64,000 nt of DNA from Streptomyces radicis (GTDB taxonomy: Bacteria > Actinomycetota > Actinomycetes > Streptomycetales > Streptomycetaceae). Within the stretch, counting starts at the first letter, position 1, and every line of letters begins with the position of its first letter. The DNA is taken from positions 178,589-242,588 of the forward strand of contig NZ_RBDY01000007.1 in assembly GCF_003626575.1 (NCBI RefSeq), in the 5' to 3' direction. The position numbers and the translations under genes were made by a program. Of the stretch, positions 42,574-53,062 are shown piece by piece. The notes beneath the pieces are model-generated. The model made no database searches. It was given only the letters and a program-made list of their open reading frames with translations, and was not told the origin of the DNA.

Positions 42574-43284
42574 GTGCGGCTCGGGACCATCGCCAGAAGT
42601 CTCGCTCCGGTCGCCGCGGCCCTCGTCGGCCTCGGCGTCCTCACGGGCTGCTCGGGCGACCTGTCGGGTGAGGACGACCCGTCGGCCAACCCCAGGAGCG
42701 GCACGGCGGGTTCGGCCCAGCCCGGCCGGTACTCCGGGCTCCCCGAGCCCTGTGGCGCGGTCGGCGACGACACCCTCCGCGAGCTGCTGCCCGGCGGCGA
42801 CCCCGAGGTGTACGCGGGCGAGCCGATGGTGACGTACGACACGGGCCGCCGCGTCGGCTGCTCCTGGCACCTGGGCGCCGAGACCGGCACGCATCAGCTC
42901 TCCGTCGACCTGCAACGCGTCATCTCCTACGACCCGGGCGTGAGCGACGACGACCAGGCCGAGCTGGACTTCGAGGAGCGGGCCGGCGACGCGGGCGTCC
43001 CCGTCGGCGAGGCGGCCGGGGGCTCGCCGCCGCCGAGCGACGACCCGTTGGCGCCAAGGCCCCTCGACGGCATCGGCGACGTGGCGTTCATCGACGACCG
43101 GCTGACGAGCACCAACCCGGGCGAACGCCGCGCCGTCACCCTGGCGTTCCGCAATGCGAACGTCCTGGTCACCGTCCAGTACACGGTCTCCACGACCCTC
43201 GTGGACGAGGACCTCGACAGCGGCAGCCTCCAGCAGCGCGCGCAGACCGTGGCACGTCAGCTCGCCGAGGGCTTCGACGAGTAG
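42574..43284 (+). CDS. DUF3558 lipoprotein (first copy)
   Basis: An exported lipoprotein of 236 residues. The signal ends GVLTGC (Cys near residue 26), followed by a Gly/Ser linker and a DUF3558-type domain starting SGLPEPCGAVGDDTLRELLP, with a second Cys in GRRVGCSWHL probably disulfide-bonded to the first. The start is the GTG at 42574. A paralogue follows 81 bases downstream. The function is unknown. Confidence 0.85.
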   Translation: MRLGTIARSLAPVAAALVGLGVLTGCSGDLSGEDDPSANPRSGTAGSAQPGRYSGLPEPCGAVGDDTLRELLPGGDPEVYAGEPMVTYDTGRRVGCSWHLGAETGTHQLSVDLQRVISYDPGVSDDDQAELDFEERAGDAGVPVGEAAGGSPPPSDDPLAPRPLDGIGDVAFIDDRLTSTNPGERRAVTLAFRNANVLVTVQYTVSTTLVDEDLDSGSLQQRAQTVARQLAEGFDE

Positions 43285-43365
43285 CACGCGAGTCGGCGGC
43301 GGGCCCCGGCGAGGGGTCGGCGTACCGTGTCCTGGAATGTCACCCGTCACCGGAGCGAAGGAACC

Positions 43366-44157
43366 ATGGACCGTACCGTCTCGCGGCCCCTCTCGCGGCT
43401 CGCGCTGAGAACCCTGGGCTTGGCCACCCTGTCCGCGCTGCTCGTGGCAGGCTGCACCTCCGACTCCGGCGAGGACACCACCGACGACGAGCCCCCGGCG
43501 TCCTCGTCGCCGACGCCGGAGCCCGTGCGGTTCGCGGCCCTGCCCGAGCCGTGCGCCACGCTGGGCGAGGACACGATCGACGAGGCGGTGCCCGAGGCCG
43601 ACCCGGCAGGCGGCGAGACCCTCAGCTCCAACGACACCGCGACGTCCGCCGCCTGCCTGTGGAGCGGCCTCGACGCGTACCAGTTCCGCTCCCTCACCGT
43701 GGCGCTGCGCCGCTTCGAGTCGGACACGGCCATCGGCAGCGGCGACGACCGCGCCGGGGAGTACGTCCGGCAGATGGCCGAGGAGGTCACAGGCGACGAC
43801 GCCAACGGCGAGGTCGACTCGGCCGAGCTGGGCGACACCGGCGACCAGGCCGTCACCCTCGGCTACAGCACCACGATGGAGACCGAGGAGCAGGGTGAGC
43901 AGGAGTACCGCCAGCACCGCGTGATCGTCCGCACGGGCAACGTGGTCATCACCCTCGACTACGCGGGCGCCGGATTCGAGGGCGACGACATGCCGGGCGC
44001 CGACACCATCAGGGAGAACGCCGAGGCCGCCGCCCGCGCCGCCCTCGAAGCCGTCGACGCGAGCGAGGGCGAGCAGCCCGAAGAGGGCCAGGAAGAGGGC
44101 GCGGATGAGGGCGCCGATGAGGGCGAGGAGCCCCCGTCCCAGGACGCGCGCGACTGA
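43366..44157 (+). CDS. DUF3558 lipoprotein (second copy)
   Basis: A 263-residue lipoprotein, paralogue of the preceding gene: signal ending LLVAGC, then LPEPCATLGEDTIDEAVPEA and SAACLWSGLDAYQF, with the same Cys pairing. The C-terminus is a very acidic Glu/Gly tail (EGEQPEEGQEEGADEGADEG). It probably arose by tandem duplication and diverged widely. The function is unknown. Confidence 0.85.
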   Translation: MDRTVSRPLSRLALRTLGLATLSALLVAGCTSDSGEDTTDDEPPASSSPTPEPVRFAALPEPCATLGEDTIDEAVPEADPAGGETLSSNDTATSAACLWSGLDAYQFRSLTVALRRFESDTAIGSGDDRAGEYVRQMAEEVTGDDANGEVDSAELGDTGDQAVTLGYSTTMETEEQGEQEYRQHRVIVRTGNVVITLDYAGAGFEGDDMPGADTIRENAEAAARAALEAVDASEGEQPEEGQEEGADEGADEGEEPPSQDARD

Positions 44158-44293
44158 CCCCCGCCCTCACGGGCGCCGGGAAGTTGAATGACCCTCAGGT
44201 CGCTGTCCGGGGGCTCGGCGCGTACATGATCCGACAAGTGTGCGAGTCTTGGGCGCGCGAGAGCTTTCTCAGTCGAGCCCTGGAGGGACCGCG

Positions 44294-45571
44294 GTGGCCG
44301 CGATCAAGCTCACACGCTCACACCGCATACTCGTCGTCATCGTGCTCGCGGGCGCCGTGGTCATCGCGGCCATCGGCTTCGCAGGCTCCTATGCCTCGGT
44401 CCGCGACCTCGCCGAGCGCAAGGGATTCGGCGACTTCGCGCCGTTCTTCCCCATAGGCATCGACGCGGGCATCGTCGTCCTCCTGGCGCTCGACCTGCTG
44501 CTGACGTGGCTGCGCATCCCGTTCCCGATGCTGCGTCAGTGCGCCTGGCTGCTGACCGCCGCCACCATCGCGTTCAACGGCGCGTCCGCGTGGGGCGACC
44601 CGCTCGCCGTGAGCATGCACGGCATCATCCCGGTGCTCTTCGTCATCACCGTGGAGGCCGCGAGGCACGCGATCGGGCGGGTCGCCGACATCACCGCCGA
44701 CAAGCACATGGAGGGGGTGCGGATGTGGCGGTGGTTCCTGTCGCCCATCCCCACCTTCCGGCTGTGGCGGCGCATGAAGCTGTGGGAGCTGCGCTCCTAC
44801 GAGGAGGTCATCGGCATGGAGCGCGACCGCCTCGTCTACCAGGCGAGGCTGCGCGCCGACTACGGGCGCGCGTGGCGCCGCAGGGCGCCCGTCGAGGCCA
44901 GGATGCCGCTCAAGCTCGCCCGCTACGGCGTTCCGCTGCGCGAGACCGCGCCCGCGGGCCTCGCCGCGGCCGGGCTGCCCGTGGCGGAGCTGCCCCCGCG
45001 CGCCCCCGAGCCCGACCCGGACCCGGCGCGCGCGCCGGAGCGCGCCGCACCGCCCACGCCCGAGCCCACGCCCGCGCCGCAACCCGAGCCCGCGCCCCCG
45101 GCGTTCGCCGAGCAGGCGTGGTTCACCGCCGAGCCGCAGCCGCCCGCGCCCGGCGCGCAGGAGCAGCCGCCCGCGCCCGCGGTCACCGTGCCCGTCGTCG
45201 GCCCAGGGGGCCGCCGCCGCTCCCTCGGCAGCGCCCCCGCCAACGGCTATCCGGTCCCCCAGCAGCGCCAACTCCTCGTCGAGAGCCCGCCGGACGAGCC
45301 CGAGCCCGTGCCCACGCCCGCGCCCGAGCCGCTGCCCGACCCCGTCGGCCCGGCCGAGGGGCTGCCCTCGGGCGATGACCTCTACCCCGCCTACCGCGAG
45401 TACATCCTGGAGCAGGGCGCCCACCCCAACGCCCGCCAGCTCTCCCGCTTCCTGCACTCCCGCTACGGCACGACCGACGCCGACGGCTCGCTGCTGAGCG
45501 AGCCGTACCTCCGCGAGTTCACCCGGCAGTTCAGGCAGCGGTACAACGCCGAGATGGGCACCAACGGCTGA
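44294..45571 (+). CDS. DUF2637 (SpdB-like) membrane protein
   Basis: A 425-residue protein. The N-terminal third has four helices (ILVVIVLAGAVVIAAIGFAG; FPIGIDAGIVVLLALDLLLT; and others) forming the DUF2637 domain found in plasmid-spread proteins of actinomycetes. A basic cytoplasmic region, a long Pro/Glu/Ala linker and a C-terminal globular end (LYPAYREYILEQGAHPNARQ) resembling a winged-helix module follow. The GTG at 44294 has GGAGGG upstream. No transfer genes lie near, so it is a chromosomal relative. Confidence 0.85.
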   Translation: MAAIKLTRSHRILVVIVLAGAVVIAAIGFAGSYASVRDLAERKGFGDFAPFFPIGIDAGIVVLLALDLLLTWLRIPFPMLRQCAWLLTAATIAFNGASAWGDPLAVSMHGIIPVLFVITVEAARHAIGRVADITADKHMEGVRMWRWFLSPIPTFRLWRRMKLWELRSYEEVIGMERDRLVYQARLRADYGRAWRRRAPVEARMPLKLARYGVPLRETAPAGLAAAGLPVAELPPRAPEPDPDPARAPERAAPPTPEPTPAPQPEPAPPAFAEQAWFTAEPQPPAPGAQEQPPAPAVTVPVVGPGGRRRSLGSAPANGYPVPQQRQLLVESPPDEPEPVPTPAPEPLPDPVGPAEGLPSGDDLYPAYREYILEQGAHPNARQLSRFLHSRYGTTDADGSLLSEPYLREFTRQFRQRYNAEMGTNG

Positions 45572-45582
45572 CCGACCGCCCG

Positions 45583-47301
45583 TCAGCCGCCGAGCAGCTC
45601 GCGCACCCGGTCGGCGCCCACGGCGAGCAGCAGCGTCGGCAGCCTGGGCCCGGTGTCGCGGCCGACCAGCAGCCCGTACAGCAGCGCGAAGAACGCCCGT
45701 TGCGCGGTCCTGAGCTCCGGGGTGGGCTTCGCGTCGAGCGGGAGACCGGCCCGCATCTTGGGCACCCCGTAGACCAGCGACGTCAGCCCGTCGAGCGACC
45801 AGTGCCCGTCGAGCTCGTCGAGCAGCAGCCGCAACGACGCGCGCGCCTCGTCGTCGAGCGACGCGAGCAGCTCGGCGTCCGGCTCGTCGCGCACCCGCGT
45901 GCGCTGCTCCTCCGGCATCCGCGTCGCGACCCAGCACGCCGCCCTGTCCAGGCGCGGCCTGGTCTCGTCGAGCGAGCGGATCGGGTGCTCGGGGTCCAGG
46001 TCGCTCAGGATCCGCAGCGTCTGCTCCTCGTCCCCCGTGGTGATGTCCACCACCGAGGCCAGCATCCGGTACGGCAGCGGCCTCGGCGTCGCGGGCAGCG
46101 GCCCCGACGCGGTGCCCACCGCGCGGCTGTGCGCGGCGGCGTCGGCGGGCTGGACGGCGCCATCGGCGACCTTGCGCGCCAGCGCGTCCCACTCGTCGTA
46201 GGTCCGCTGCAACTCGGCGTCGAAGGCGACCTTGAACGACTGGTTCGGGCGGCGCCTGGCGTACAGCCAGCGCAGCACCGGAGCCTCCATGATCTCCAAC
46301 GCCTCGGCGGGGATGGGCACTCCACCCCTGGAGCTGGACATCTTCGACATGCCGGTGATGCCGACGAACGCGTACATCGGGCCGATGGGGCGCGTTCCGC
46401 CGAAGATCTCCGACACCAGCCGTCCGCCCACGACCCAGGACGACCCCGGCGAGTGGTGGTCGACGCCGGCGGGCTCGAAGACGACGCCCTCGTAGACCCA
46501 GCGCATGGGCCAGTCGACCTTCCACACCAGCTTGCCGCGGTCGAACTCCGACAGCTTGACGGTCTCTTCATGACCGCACTCGCACACATAACGAAGCTCG
46601 GTGGTCTCGTCGTCATACGAGGTGATCGTGGTCGTGTCACGGCCGCACGCGCCGCAGTACGGCTTGTACGGGTAGTACCCGGCGCCGCCCGCGCCGCCGT
46701 CGTCCTCGCTCGCCGCGCCCGAGCCCTCGACGGCCGCGCGCTCGGCCTCGTCGTCCTCCCCCACACCGGGCTCGGGGCCCTGCTCGGCCTGCTTGGTGCG
46801 GTAGCGCTCGAGGACCCCGTCGATACGGCGCCGCTCGCGCATCGCGAACAGGATCTGCTCGCGGTACGCGCCCGACGTGTACTGCTCGGTCTGGCTGATC
46901 GCGCGGACCTCGACGCCGAGCGCGTCCAACGCCTCCACCATGGGCGCCTTGAAGTGCTCGGCCCAGCTGGCGTGCGGGCTGCCGGGCGGGGCGGGCACCG
47001 AGGTGAGCGGCTTGCCGATGTGCTCGCTCCACGAGGGGTCGACCCCGGCCGGTACCTTGCGGAACCGGTCGTAGTCGTCCCAGGAGAGGACGTGCTCGCA
47101 CGGGATGCCGCGCCGCTTGATCTCGTCGGCCACCAGGTGCGGCACCATCACCTCGCGGAGGTTCCCGAGGTGGATCGGCCCTGACGGGCTCAGGCCCGAC
47201 GCGCACACGACGGGTTTCCCCGGGGCGCGGCGCTCCGCCTCGGCGATGACCTCGTCGGCGAGTCGGGAGACCCAGTCGGTCTCCGCGCTGGTCTGAGCCA
47301 C
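45583..47301 (-). CDS. lysS: Class I lysyl-tRNA synthetase
   Basis: Charges tRNA-Lys; the class I (archaeal-type) form rather than the usual bacterial class II, 572 residues. The HIGH-like motif is GLSPSGPIHLGNLRE and the KMSKS motif is GMSKMSSSRGGVPIP. Two Cys pairs (YCGACGRD, YVCECGHEE) likely bind zinc. An acidic, Gly-rich insertion (about residues 190-220) interrupts the catalytic domain. The GTG at 47301 (AQTSAETDWVSR) is preferred over a 17-residue extension. It converges on the DUF2637 gene with an 11-base gap. Confidence 0.95.
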   Translation of the reverse strand: MAQTSAETDWVSRLADEVIAEAERRAPGKPVVCASGLSPSGPIHLGNLREVMVPHLVADEIKRRGIPCEHVLSWDDYDRFRKVPAGVDPSWSEHIGKPLTSVPAPPGSPHASWAEHFKAPMVEALDALGVEVRAISQTEQYTSGAYREQILFAMRERRRIDGVLERYRTKQAEQGPEPGVGEDDEAERAAVEGSGAASEDDGGAGGAGYYPYKPYCGACGRDTTTITSYDDETTELRYVCECGHEETVKLSEFDRGKLVWKVDWPMRWVYEGVVFEPAGVDHHSPGSSWVVGGRLVSEIFGGTRPIGPMYAFVGITGMSKMSSSRGGVPIPAEALEIMEAPVLRWLYARRRPNQSFKVAFDAELQRTYDEWDALARKVADGAVQPADAAAHSRAVGTASGPLPATPRPLPYRMLASVVDITTGDEEQTLRILSDLDPEHPIRSLDETRPRLDRAACWVATRMPEEQRTRVRDEPDAELLASLDDEARASLRLLLDELDGHWSLDGLTSLVYGVPKMRAGLPLDAKPTPELRTAQRAFFALLYGLLVGRDTGPRLPTLLLAVGADRVRELLGG

Positions 47302-47400
47302 TGTTCCGCACTTCCTCTTGATGACGGCGGTCGATGATGCCGCTCCCGCCATTCTTTCACCGGCGGGACGGGCGTCCGCACCCGGAATTCCCCGGGGCGG

Positions 47401-48552
47401 TCACCGCACCGCACGCGCCAGCTCGCGCGCCGGGGCGCGGCGCCACGCGTGCCCCGTGCCATGCGCCCGCGTGGGGTGCACGCGGTTGGTCAGCAGGACG
47501 AGCAGCACCCCGGTGGCCGGGTCGGCGACCAGGCCGGTGCCGGTGAACCCGGTGTGCCCGAACGCCGTGGGCGAGGCCAACTCGCCCATCCAGTCCGGCT
47601 GGTCGAGCTGCCAGCCGAGGCCGCGCGCCGCCCCGGGGCCGAGCCCGCGCCCGGCGTTGTGGTCGGTCAGCATGTCCCGCACGGACGCGGGCGCGAGCAG
47701 CCGCGTTCCGCCGAACTCCCCGCCGTTCAGCAGCGTCTGGGCCAGCACGGCCAGGTCGCGGGCCGTGGAGAACAGGCCCGCGTGCCCGGCGACGCCGCCG
47801 AGGTGGTGGGCGTTCTCGTCGTGGACCGCCCCGCGCACCATCCCGCGCCCGGTCCACGGCTGGTACTCGGTCGCCGCGATCCGCGGCAGGCGCTCCCGCG
47901 GCGGCAGATAGCCGGTGTCGGCGAGCCCGAGCGGCTCCGTGACCAGCTCGGCGACCAGCGCGTCGAGCGGGCGGCCCGCCGCCGCCTCGGCCGCCGCGCC
48001 CACCGCGATCGGGCCGAGGTCGGAGTAGCGGTACCCGGGCGGCCCGGGGGGCGCGGCGCCCACGGCCGCGAGCCGCGCCGCCCGGTCGGGGTGGGGGCCG
48101 AGGTCGATCTCGGCGGGCAGCCCGCCGGTGTGGGTCAGCAGCGTGCGGGGCGACAGCTCGGAGAAGCCCGGCAGGTGCGCCGAGACGGGCGCGTCGAGGT
48201 CGAGCACGCCGCGCTCGGCCAGCCGCAGCGCCACCAGCGCGGTGAACACCTTGGTGAGCGACGCCACATCGAAGACGGTGTCGGGGGCCATGGGAACGCG
48301 CTTGTGCGCCGGGAGCGCGAAGGGGCGCCCGTCGCGTTCCCCATGGGAGAGCGCCCACCCGCGCGCCGCGTGCTCCACGATCACGCCATGGCGCGCGGCC
48401 AGCAGCACACACCCCGGGTACGCGCCCCCGGCCCCGGCGCCCCCGTCATCCCCGTCGAGGAACGCCTCCGCGGCGGGGACGAGACGCGCCACCCGCCGCG
48501 CGTCGAGCCCCGCCTCGGCGGGCGTTCCGTGCCGCAGCGGTCGGTGGCTCAC
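47401..48552 (-). CDS. Beta-lactamase-fold serine hydrolase
   Basis: A 383-residue hydrolase of the class C beta-lactamase/esterase family. The nucleophile motif SxxK is FDVASLTKVFTALVAL, the Tyr motif is RYSDLGPIAVG and the third is FGHTGFTGTG. There is no signal peptide, so it is probably cytoplasmic and not a resistance enzyme. It starts at a GTG overlapping the SDR stop, forming a two-gene unit. Confidence 0.9.
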   Translation of the reverse strand: MSHRPLRHGTPAEAGLDARRVARLVPAAEAFLDGDDGGAGAGGAYPGCVLLAARHGVIVEHAARGWALSHGERDGRPFALPAHKRVPMAPDTVFDVASLTKVFTALVALRLAERGVLDLDAPVSAHLPGFSELSPRTLLTHTGGLPAEIDLGPHPDRAARLAAVGAAPPGPPGYRYSDLGPIAVGAAAEAAAGRPLDALVAELVTEPLGLADTGYLPPRERLPRIAATEYQPWTGRGMVRGAVHDENAHHLGGVAGHAGLFSTARDLAVLAQTLLNGGEFGGTRLLAPASVRDMLTDHNAGRGLGPGAARGLGWQLDQPDWMGELASPTAFGHTGFTGTGLVADPATGVLLVLLTNRVHPTRAHGTGHAWRRAPARELARAVR

Positions 48553-49307
48553 CGCTCGCGGTGCACCTTGTAGTTGGACGCCTGCGCCCGCGGCCTGATG
48601 ACCAGCAGGTCGACGTTGACATGGGGCGGGCGCGTGACCGCCCACGTGATCGTGTCCGCGATGTCGTCGGCGGTCAGCGGCTCGGCCACGCCCTCGTACA
48701 CCTTGGCCGCCCGTTCCGCGTCGCCGCCGAAGCGCGTCAGCGAGAACTCCTCCGTCCGCACCATCCCCGGCGCGATCTCGATGACCCGCACCGGCTCGGC
48801 CACGATCTCCAACCGCAGCGTCTGCGCCAGCACATGGGCCCCGTGCTTGGCGGCCACATACCCGCCGCCGCCCTCGTACGTCGCGTGCCCGGCCGTCGAC
48901 GAGACCACCAGCACCGTCCCCGCGCCCGAGGCGACCAGCAGGGGCAGCAGCTCCTGCGTCATGTGGAGGGTGCCGAGGACGTTCGTCTCGTACATCGCGC
49001 GCCAGTCGTCGGGGTCGGCGTCGGCGACGGTGTCCATGCCGAACGCGCCCCCCGCGTTGTTGACCAGCACGTCGCAGCGGTCGAGCGACGCGGCGAAACG
49101 CCGCACCGCGTCCCGGTCGCTCACGTCGAGCGCGTACGGCACCGCGTCGTTGCCGAGCCCGCCCAGGTGGTCGGCCAGCTCCCGCAGCCGCTCCTCGCGC
49201 CGGGCGGTGACCACCACCCGGTACCCGGCCGCGGCGAGCCGCTTCGCGGTCGCCGCCCCGATCCCGCTGCTCGCCCCGGTGACGACGGCGATGGGAGTGG
49301 TGCTCAC
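48549..49307 (-). CDS. Short-chain dehydrogenase/reductase
   Basis: Classical SDR of 252 residues. The cofactor motif is VVTGASSGIGAATAKRL with a following RREER that favours NADP(H). NNAGG is present. The catalytic residues are Ser in VVSSTAGHATYEGGGGYVAAK, with Tyr and Lys in the YVAAK portion. The substrate is unknown. It sits between hemB and the serine hydrolase and shares their strand. Confidence 0.92.
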   Translation of the reverse strand: MSTTPIAVVTGASSGIGAATAKRLAAAGYRVVVTARREERLRELADHLGGLGNDAVPYALDVSDRDAVRRFAASLDRCDVLVNNAGGAFGMDTVADADPDDWRAMYETNVLGTLHMTQELLPLLVASGAGTVLVVSSTAGHATYEGGGGYVAAKHGAHVLAQTLRLEIVAEPVRVIEIAPGMVRTEEFSLTRFGGDAERAAKVYEGVAEPLTADDIADTITWAVTRPPHVNVDLLVIRPRAQASNYKVHRER

Positions 49308-49419
49308 GGTGCCTCCTGCGTACGAGGGTCGAACGGTCGGCCGCGGGACGTCAGCCGCCGCGCGGCACGTCCATGATGACCGCGCCCGCGGCCGCGCGGA
49401 TCACCGCCCCGCCCGGCGC

Positions 49420-50427
49420 TCAGGCGCGCTCGCGCCCCCAGCGCTGGGCGAACTCCGTGGCCCAGTACGTGAGGATCACATCGGCGCCCGCCCGCTTGAA
49501 CGACGTCAGCGTCTCCTCGATCGCCCGCTCCCTGTCGAGCCAGCCGCGCTCCGCCGCCGCCTCGACCATCGCGTACTCGCCCGAGATCTGGTACGCCCCC
49601 ACCGGCACGGGCGAGGCGTCCACGACCTGCCGCAGCACGTCCAGATAGGGCAGCCCCGGCTTCACCATCACCATGTCCGCGCCCTCGGCCAGGTCCTGCG
49701 CCAGCTCGCGCAGCGCCTCCCTGGCGTTCGGCGGGTCCTGCTGATACGCCTTGCGGTCGCCGGTCAGCGAGGAGTTGACCGCCTCGCGGAACGGCCCGTA
49801 GAACGCCGACGCGAACTTCGCCGTGTACGCGAGCAGCGCCACATCCGTGTGCCCCGCCGCGTCGAGCGCCGCGCGGACGTGCCCGACCTGGCCGTCCATC
49901 ATCCCGCTCGGCCCCAGCACATGCGCCCCGGCCTCGGCCTGCACCCGCGCCATCTCGGCGTAACGGGCGAGCGTCGCGTCGTTGTCGACCCGCCCTTCGG
50001 CGTCGAGCACGCCGCAGTGCCCGTGGTCGGTCACCTCGTCGAGGCACAGGTCGGACATCACCACGAGCGCGTCCCCGACCTCGGCGCGCACCGCGCGCAG
50101 CGCGCGCTGGAGGATGCCGTCGGGGTCGGTACCGGGCGAGCCGATCGCGTCCTTCTTCGCCTCATCGGGCACGCCGAACAGCATGATCCCCGAGACCCCG
50201 GCCTCCGCCGCCTCGCCCGCGGCCTTGCGCAGCGAGTCGAGCGAGTGCTGTGCCACGCCCGGCATCGACCCCAGCGGCACCGGGTCGTCGACGCCCTCCC
50301 TGACGAACGCCGGCAGGATCAGATCGGCCGGGTGCACCCGGTGCTCGGCGACCATGCGCCGCATCGCGGCCGTGGTCCGCAGCCGCCGGGGCCGTACGGC
50401 GGGGAACGTCCCCGCGTTGTCGATCAC
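49420..50427 (-). CDS. hemB: Delta-aminolevulinic acid dehydratase
   Basis: Joins two 5-aminolevulinates into porphobilinogen, 335 residues. The Schiff-base lysines are in [15 protein letters not shown] and [10 protein letters not shown]. The metal site [13 protein letters not shown] has the Cys/Asp arrangement of Mg-dependent HemB rather than three zinc cysteines. The GTG at 50427 overlaps the hemD stop (GTGA), so it is the last coupled gene of rex-hemA-hemC-hemD-hemB. Confidence 0.97.
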   Translation of the reverse strand: MIDNAGTFPAVRPRRLRTTAAMRRMVAEHRVHPADLILPAFVREGVDDPVPLGSMPGVAQHSLDSLRKAAGEAAEAGVSGIMLFGVPDEAKKDAIGSPGTDPDGILQRALRAVRAEVGDALVVMSDLCLDEVTDHGHCGVLDAEGRVDNDATLARYAEMARVQAEAGAHVLGPSGMMDGQVGHVRAALDAAGHTDVALLAYTAKFASAFYGPFREAVNSSLTGDRKAYQQDPPNAREALRELAQDLAEGADMVMVKPGLPYLDVLRQVVDASPVPVGAYQISGEYAMVEAAAERGWLDRERAIEETLTSFKRAGADVILTYWATEFAQRWGRERA

Positions 50428-52103
50428 GGTGTGCGCGCCCTCCTGCGCTGCGGCCGCTTCTCGCTCGGCCGCTTCAGAACCTCGCCCGCGTCGAGCGCCG
50501 CCGCCCGCCGCTCCGCCCCGAACTGGGCGAGCGCCTCGGCCAGCTTGTGCACCGACGGCTCGGGCGCCATCACATCGACCCGCAGCCCGTGCTCCTCCGC
50601 CGTGCGGGCGGTGGCGGGGCCGATACAGGCGATGACCGTCACGTTGTGCGGCTTGCCCGCGATGCCCACCAGGTTCCGCACGGTGGACGACGACGTGAAC
50701 AGCACCGCGTCGAAGCCGCCGCCCTTGATCGCCTCGCGCGTGGTGGCGGGCGGCGGCGACGCGCGCACCGTCCGGTACGCCGTCACGTCGTCCACCTCCC
50801 AGCCCAGCTCCACCAGGCCCGCCACCAGCGTCTCGGTGGCGATGTCGGCGCGCGGTAGGAAGACCCGGTCGATCGGGTCGAACACCGGGTCGTAGGGCGG
50901 CCAGTCCTCGAGCAGCCCCGCGGCCGACTGCTCGCCGCTCGGCACCAGGTCGGGCCGCACGCCGAAGCGCAGCAGCGCGCGCGCCGTCTGCTCGCCGACC
51001 GCCGCGACCTTGATCCCGGCGAACGCCCGCGCGTCCAGGCCGTACTCCTCGAACTTCTCCCTGATGGCGCGCACGGCGTTGACCGATGTGAACGCGATCC
51101 ACTCGTACCGCCCGGTGACCAGGCCCTTGACGGCCCGGTCCATCTGCTGCGGGGTGCGCGGCGGCTCCACCGCGATGGTCGGCACCTCGCTGGGCACCGC
51201 GCCGTAGGAGCGCAGCTGCTCGGAGAGCGACGCCGCCTGCTCCTTGGTGCGCGGCACCAGGACCTTCCAGCCGAACAGCGGCTTGGACTCGAACCAGGCC
51301 AGCTGCTCGCGCTGGGCGGGCGCGCTGCGTTCGCCGACGACGGCTATCACCGACCGGTCGCCCTCGCCCGTGGGCAGCACCTTCGCGGACTTCAGGGTCC
51401 GCTCGACGGTGCCGAGCGTCGCCGTCCATGTGCGCTGGCGCGTGGTGGTGCCCGCGACGGTGACCGAGAGCGGGGTGTCGGGCTTGCGGCCCGCGGCGAT
51501 CAGCCGCCCCGCGGAGACCGCGACGGACTCGAGCGTCGTGGACAGCACGACCGTCGCGTCGCTCGCGCCGACCTCGGTCCAGCAACGCTCGTCCGCGGTC
51601 GGCCCGTTGACGAACCTGACGTCGCCGCCCTCCGGGTCGCGCAGCGGCACGCCCGCGTAGGCGGCCACGCCGACGGCGTGCGCGATGCCGGGCACGACCT
51701 CGAACGTGATGCCCTCCGCGGCGAGCGCCAGCATGTCCGCGGTGGTGTCGGTGTCCATGCCCGGGTCGCCCGCGACGGCACGGACGACCCGCTTGCCGCG
51801 GTGTGCGGCCCGCATGACAAGATCGGCCACATCGTCGGCCGTGGCGAACGCGCCGGGGTCCTTGTCGTCCCCCGCGCGCTGGAGCGGGGTCTCCGTCCCC
51901 GGTCTGATGTGCTCGCGCACGACCTCGAACGCCTCGGGGTCCGCGATCAGCACATCGGCCTGCGCCAGGACGTCGACCGCGCGCAAGGTCAGCAGACCCG
52001 GGTCACCGGGTCCGGCTCCGAGGAAGGTGACGTGTCCGAGGGAGACGCCGGACGGCCGCGCGCGTGCGGGGGCGGGTGTGGGGTGTGTGGTGGTGGGGCT
52101 CAA
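50424..52103 (-). CDS. hemD: Uroporphyrinogen-III methyltransferase/synthase fusion
   Basis: A two-domain enzyme of 559 residues. Residues about 25-260 form a SUMT-type methylase ([39 protein letters not shown]). Residues about 280-535 form uroporphyrinogen-III synthase ([43 protein letters not shown]). It closes the macrocycle for haem and may methylate it towards sirohaem/B12. The TTG at 52103 overlaps the hemC stop and has a purine-rich site; no ATG or GTG is available nearby. Confidence 0.93.
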   Translation of the reverse strand: MSPTTTHPTPAPARARPSGVSLGHVTFLGAGPGDPGLLTLRAVDVLAQADVLIADPEAFEVVREHIRPGTETPLQRAGDDKDPGAFATADDVADLVMRAAHRGKRVVRAVAGDPGMDTDTTADMLALAAEGITFEVVPGIAHAVGVAAYAGVPLRDPEGGDVRFVNGPTADERCWTEVGASDATVVLSTTLESVAVSAGRLIAAGRKPDTPLSVTVAGTTTRQRTWTATLGTVERTLKSAKVLPTGEGDRSVIAVVGERSAPAQREQLAWFESKPLFGWKVLVPRTKEQAASLSEQLRSYGAVPSEVPTIAVEPPRTPQQMDRAVKGLVTGRYEWIAFTSVNAVRAIREKFEEYGLDARAFAGIKVAAVGEQTARALLRFGVRPDLVPSGEQSAAGLLEDWPPYDPVFDPIDRVFLPRADIATETLVAGLVELGWEVDDVTAYRTVRASPPPATTREAIKGGGFDAVLFTSSSTVRNLVGIAGKPHNVTVIACIGPATARTAEEHGLRVDVMAPEPSVHKLAEALAQFGAERRAAALDAGEVLKRPSEKRPQRRRARTP

Positions 52104-53062
52104 TGTGCTCGCTCCCCCATTAGACCGGCCGCGCCCTTGGCGAGCATCTCGTCGGCGAGCCTGCGGCCCGTCGCCGCCGCCTCGTCGGCGGACCCCGGTA
52201 CGGGGCCGGTGGTGGACAGCTGCACCAGCGCTGATCCGTCGATGGTGCCGACGGCGCCGCGCAGGCGCATTTCGGTGACGGTCTGCCCGTCTTCCAACAG
52301 GTCGGCGAACGCGCCCACCGGGGCGCTGCAACCGGCCTCCAAGGCGGCGAGCAGACTGCGCTCGGCGGTCACGGCGACCCGGGTGTGCGGGTCGTCGAGC
52401 TCTCCGAGCCGGGCGGCGAGTGCCGCGTTCGATGCGGCGCACTCGACCGCGAGTGCCCCCTGCCCTGGGGCGGGCAGGACGATGTCGGGGGCGAGGAGAT
52501 CGGTGATCTCCCCCTCCCTGCCGAGGCGGCGCAGCCCGGCGGCGGCGAGGACGACGGCGTCAAGCTCGCCGTCGCGGACGTACCCGATCCGGGTATCGAC
52601 GTTCCCCCGGATCGCGACGGTCTCGATCTCGCAGCCGAGCGCGCGCGCCCAGGCGTTGAGCTGCGCCATGCGGCGCGGTGAGCCGGTGCCGACGCGGGCC
52701 CTGCCCCTGGCCACGGCGAGTCCTTCGAAGCTCAGCCCGTCCCTGGCGACGAGCGCGTCCCTGGGGTCCTCGCGGCGCGGCACGGCGGCGAGCGCCAGCT
52801 CGGGCGGCTGCGCGGTGGGCAGGTCCTTGAGCGAGTGGACGGCGAAGTCGATCCGGCCTTCGAGCACGGCATCGCGCAGCGCGGAGACGAACACTCCGGT
52901 GCCGCCGATGCGGGCGAGGGCCTCGCGCGAGACGTCGCCGTAGGTGGTGATCTCCACCAGCTCGACGGGCCGCCCGGTCAGCCGGGTGACGCGCTCGGCG
53001 ATGCCGCGGGACTGCGCCATGGCGAGCTGGCTGCGCCGCGTTCCGAGCCGCAGGGCATTCAT
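52100..53062 (-). CDS. hemC: Hydroxymethylbilane synthase
   Basis: Polymerises four porphobilinogens, 320 residues. The dipyrromethane cofactor Cys is in LLAALEAGCSAPVGAFAD. RLGTRRSQLAMAQSRGIAER opens the protein, and the Asp loop HSLKDLPTAQP and GTGSPRRMAQL complete the active site. Its ATG overlaps the hemA stop. Confidence 0.97.
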   Translation of the reverse strand: MNALRLGTRRSQLAMAQSRGIAERVTRLTGRPVELVEITTYGDVSREALARIGGTGVFVSALRDAVLEGRIDFAVHSLKDLPTAQPPELALAAVPRREDPRDALVARDGLSFEGLAVARGRARVGTGSPRRMAQLNAWARALGCEIETVAIRGNVDTRIGYVRDGELDAVVLAAAGLRRLGREGEITDLLAPDIVLPAPGQGALAVECAASNAALAARLGELDDPHTRVAVTAERSLLAALEAGCSAPVGAFADLLEDGQTVTEMRLRGAVGTIDGSALVQLSTTGPVPGSADEAAATGRRLADEMLAKGAAGLMGERAH

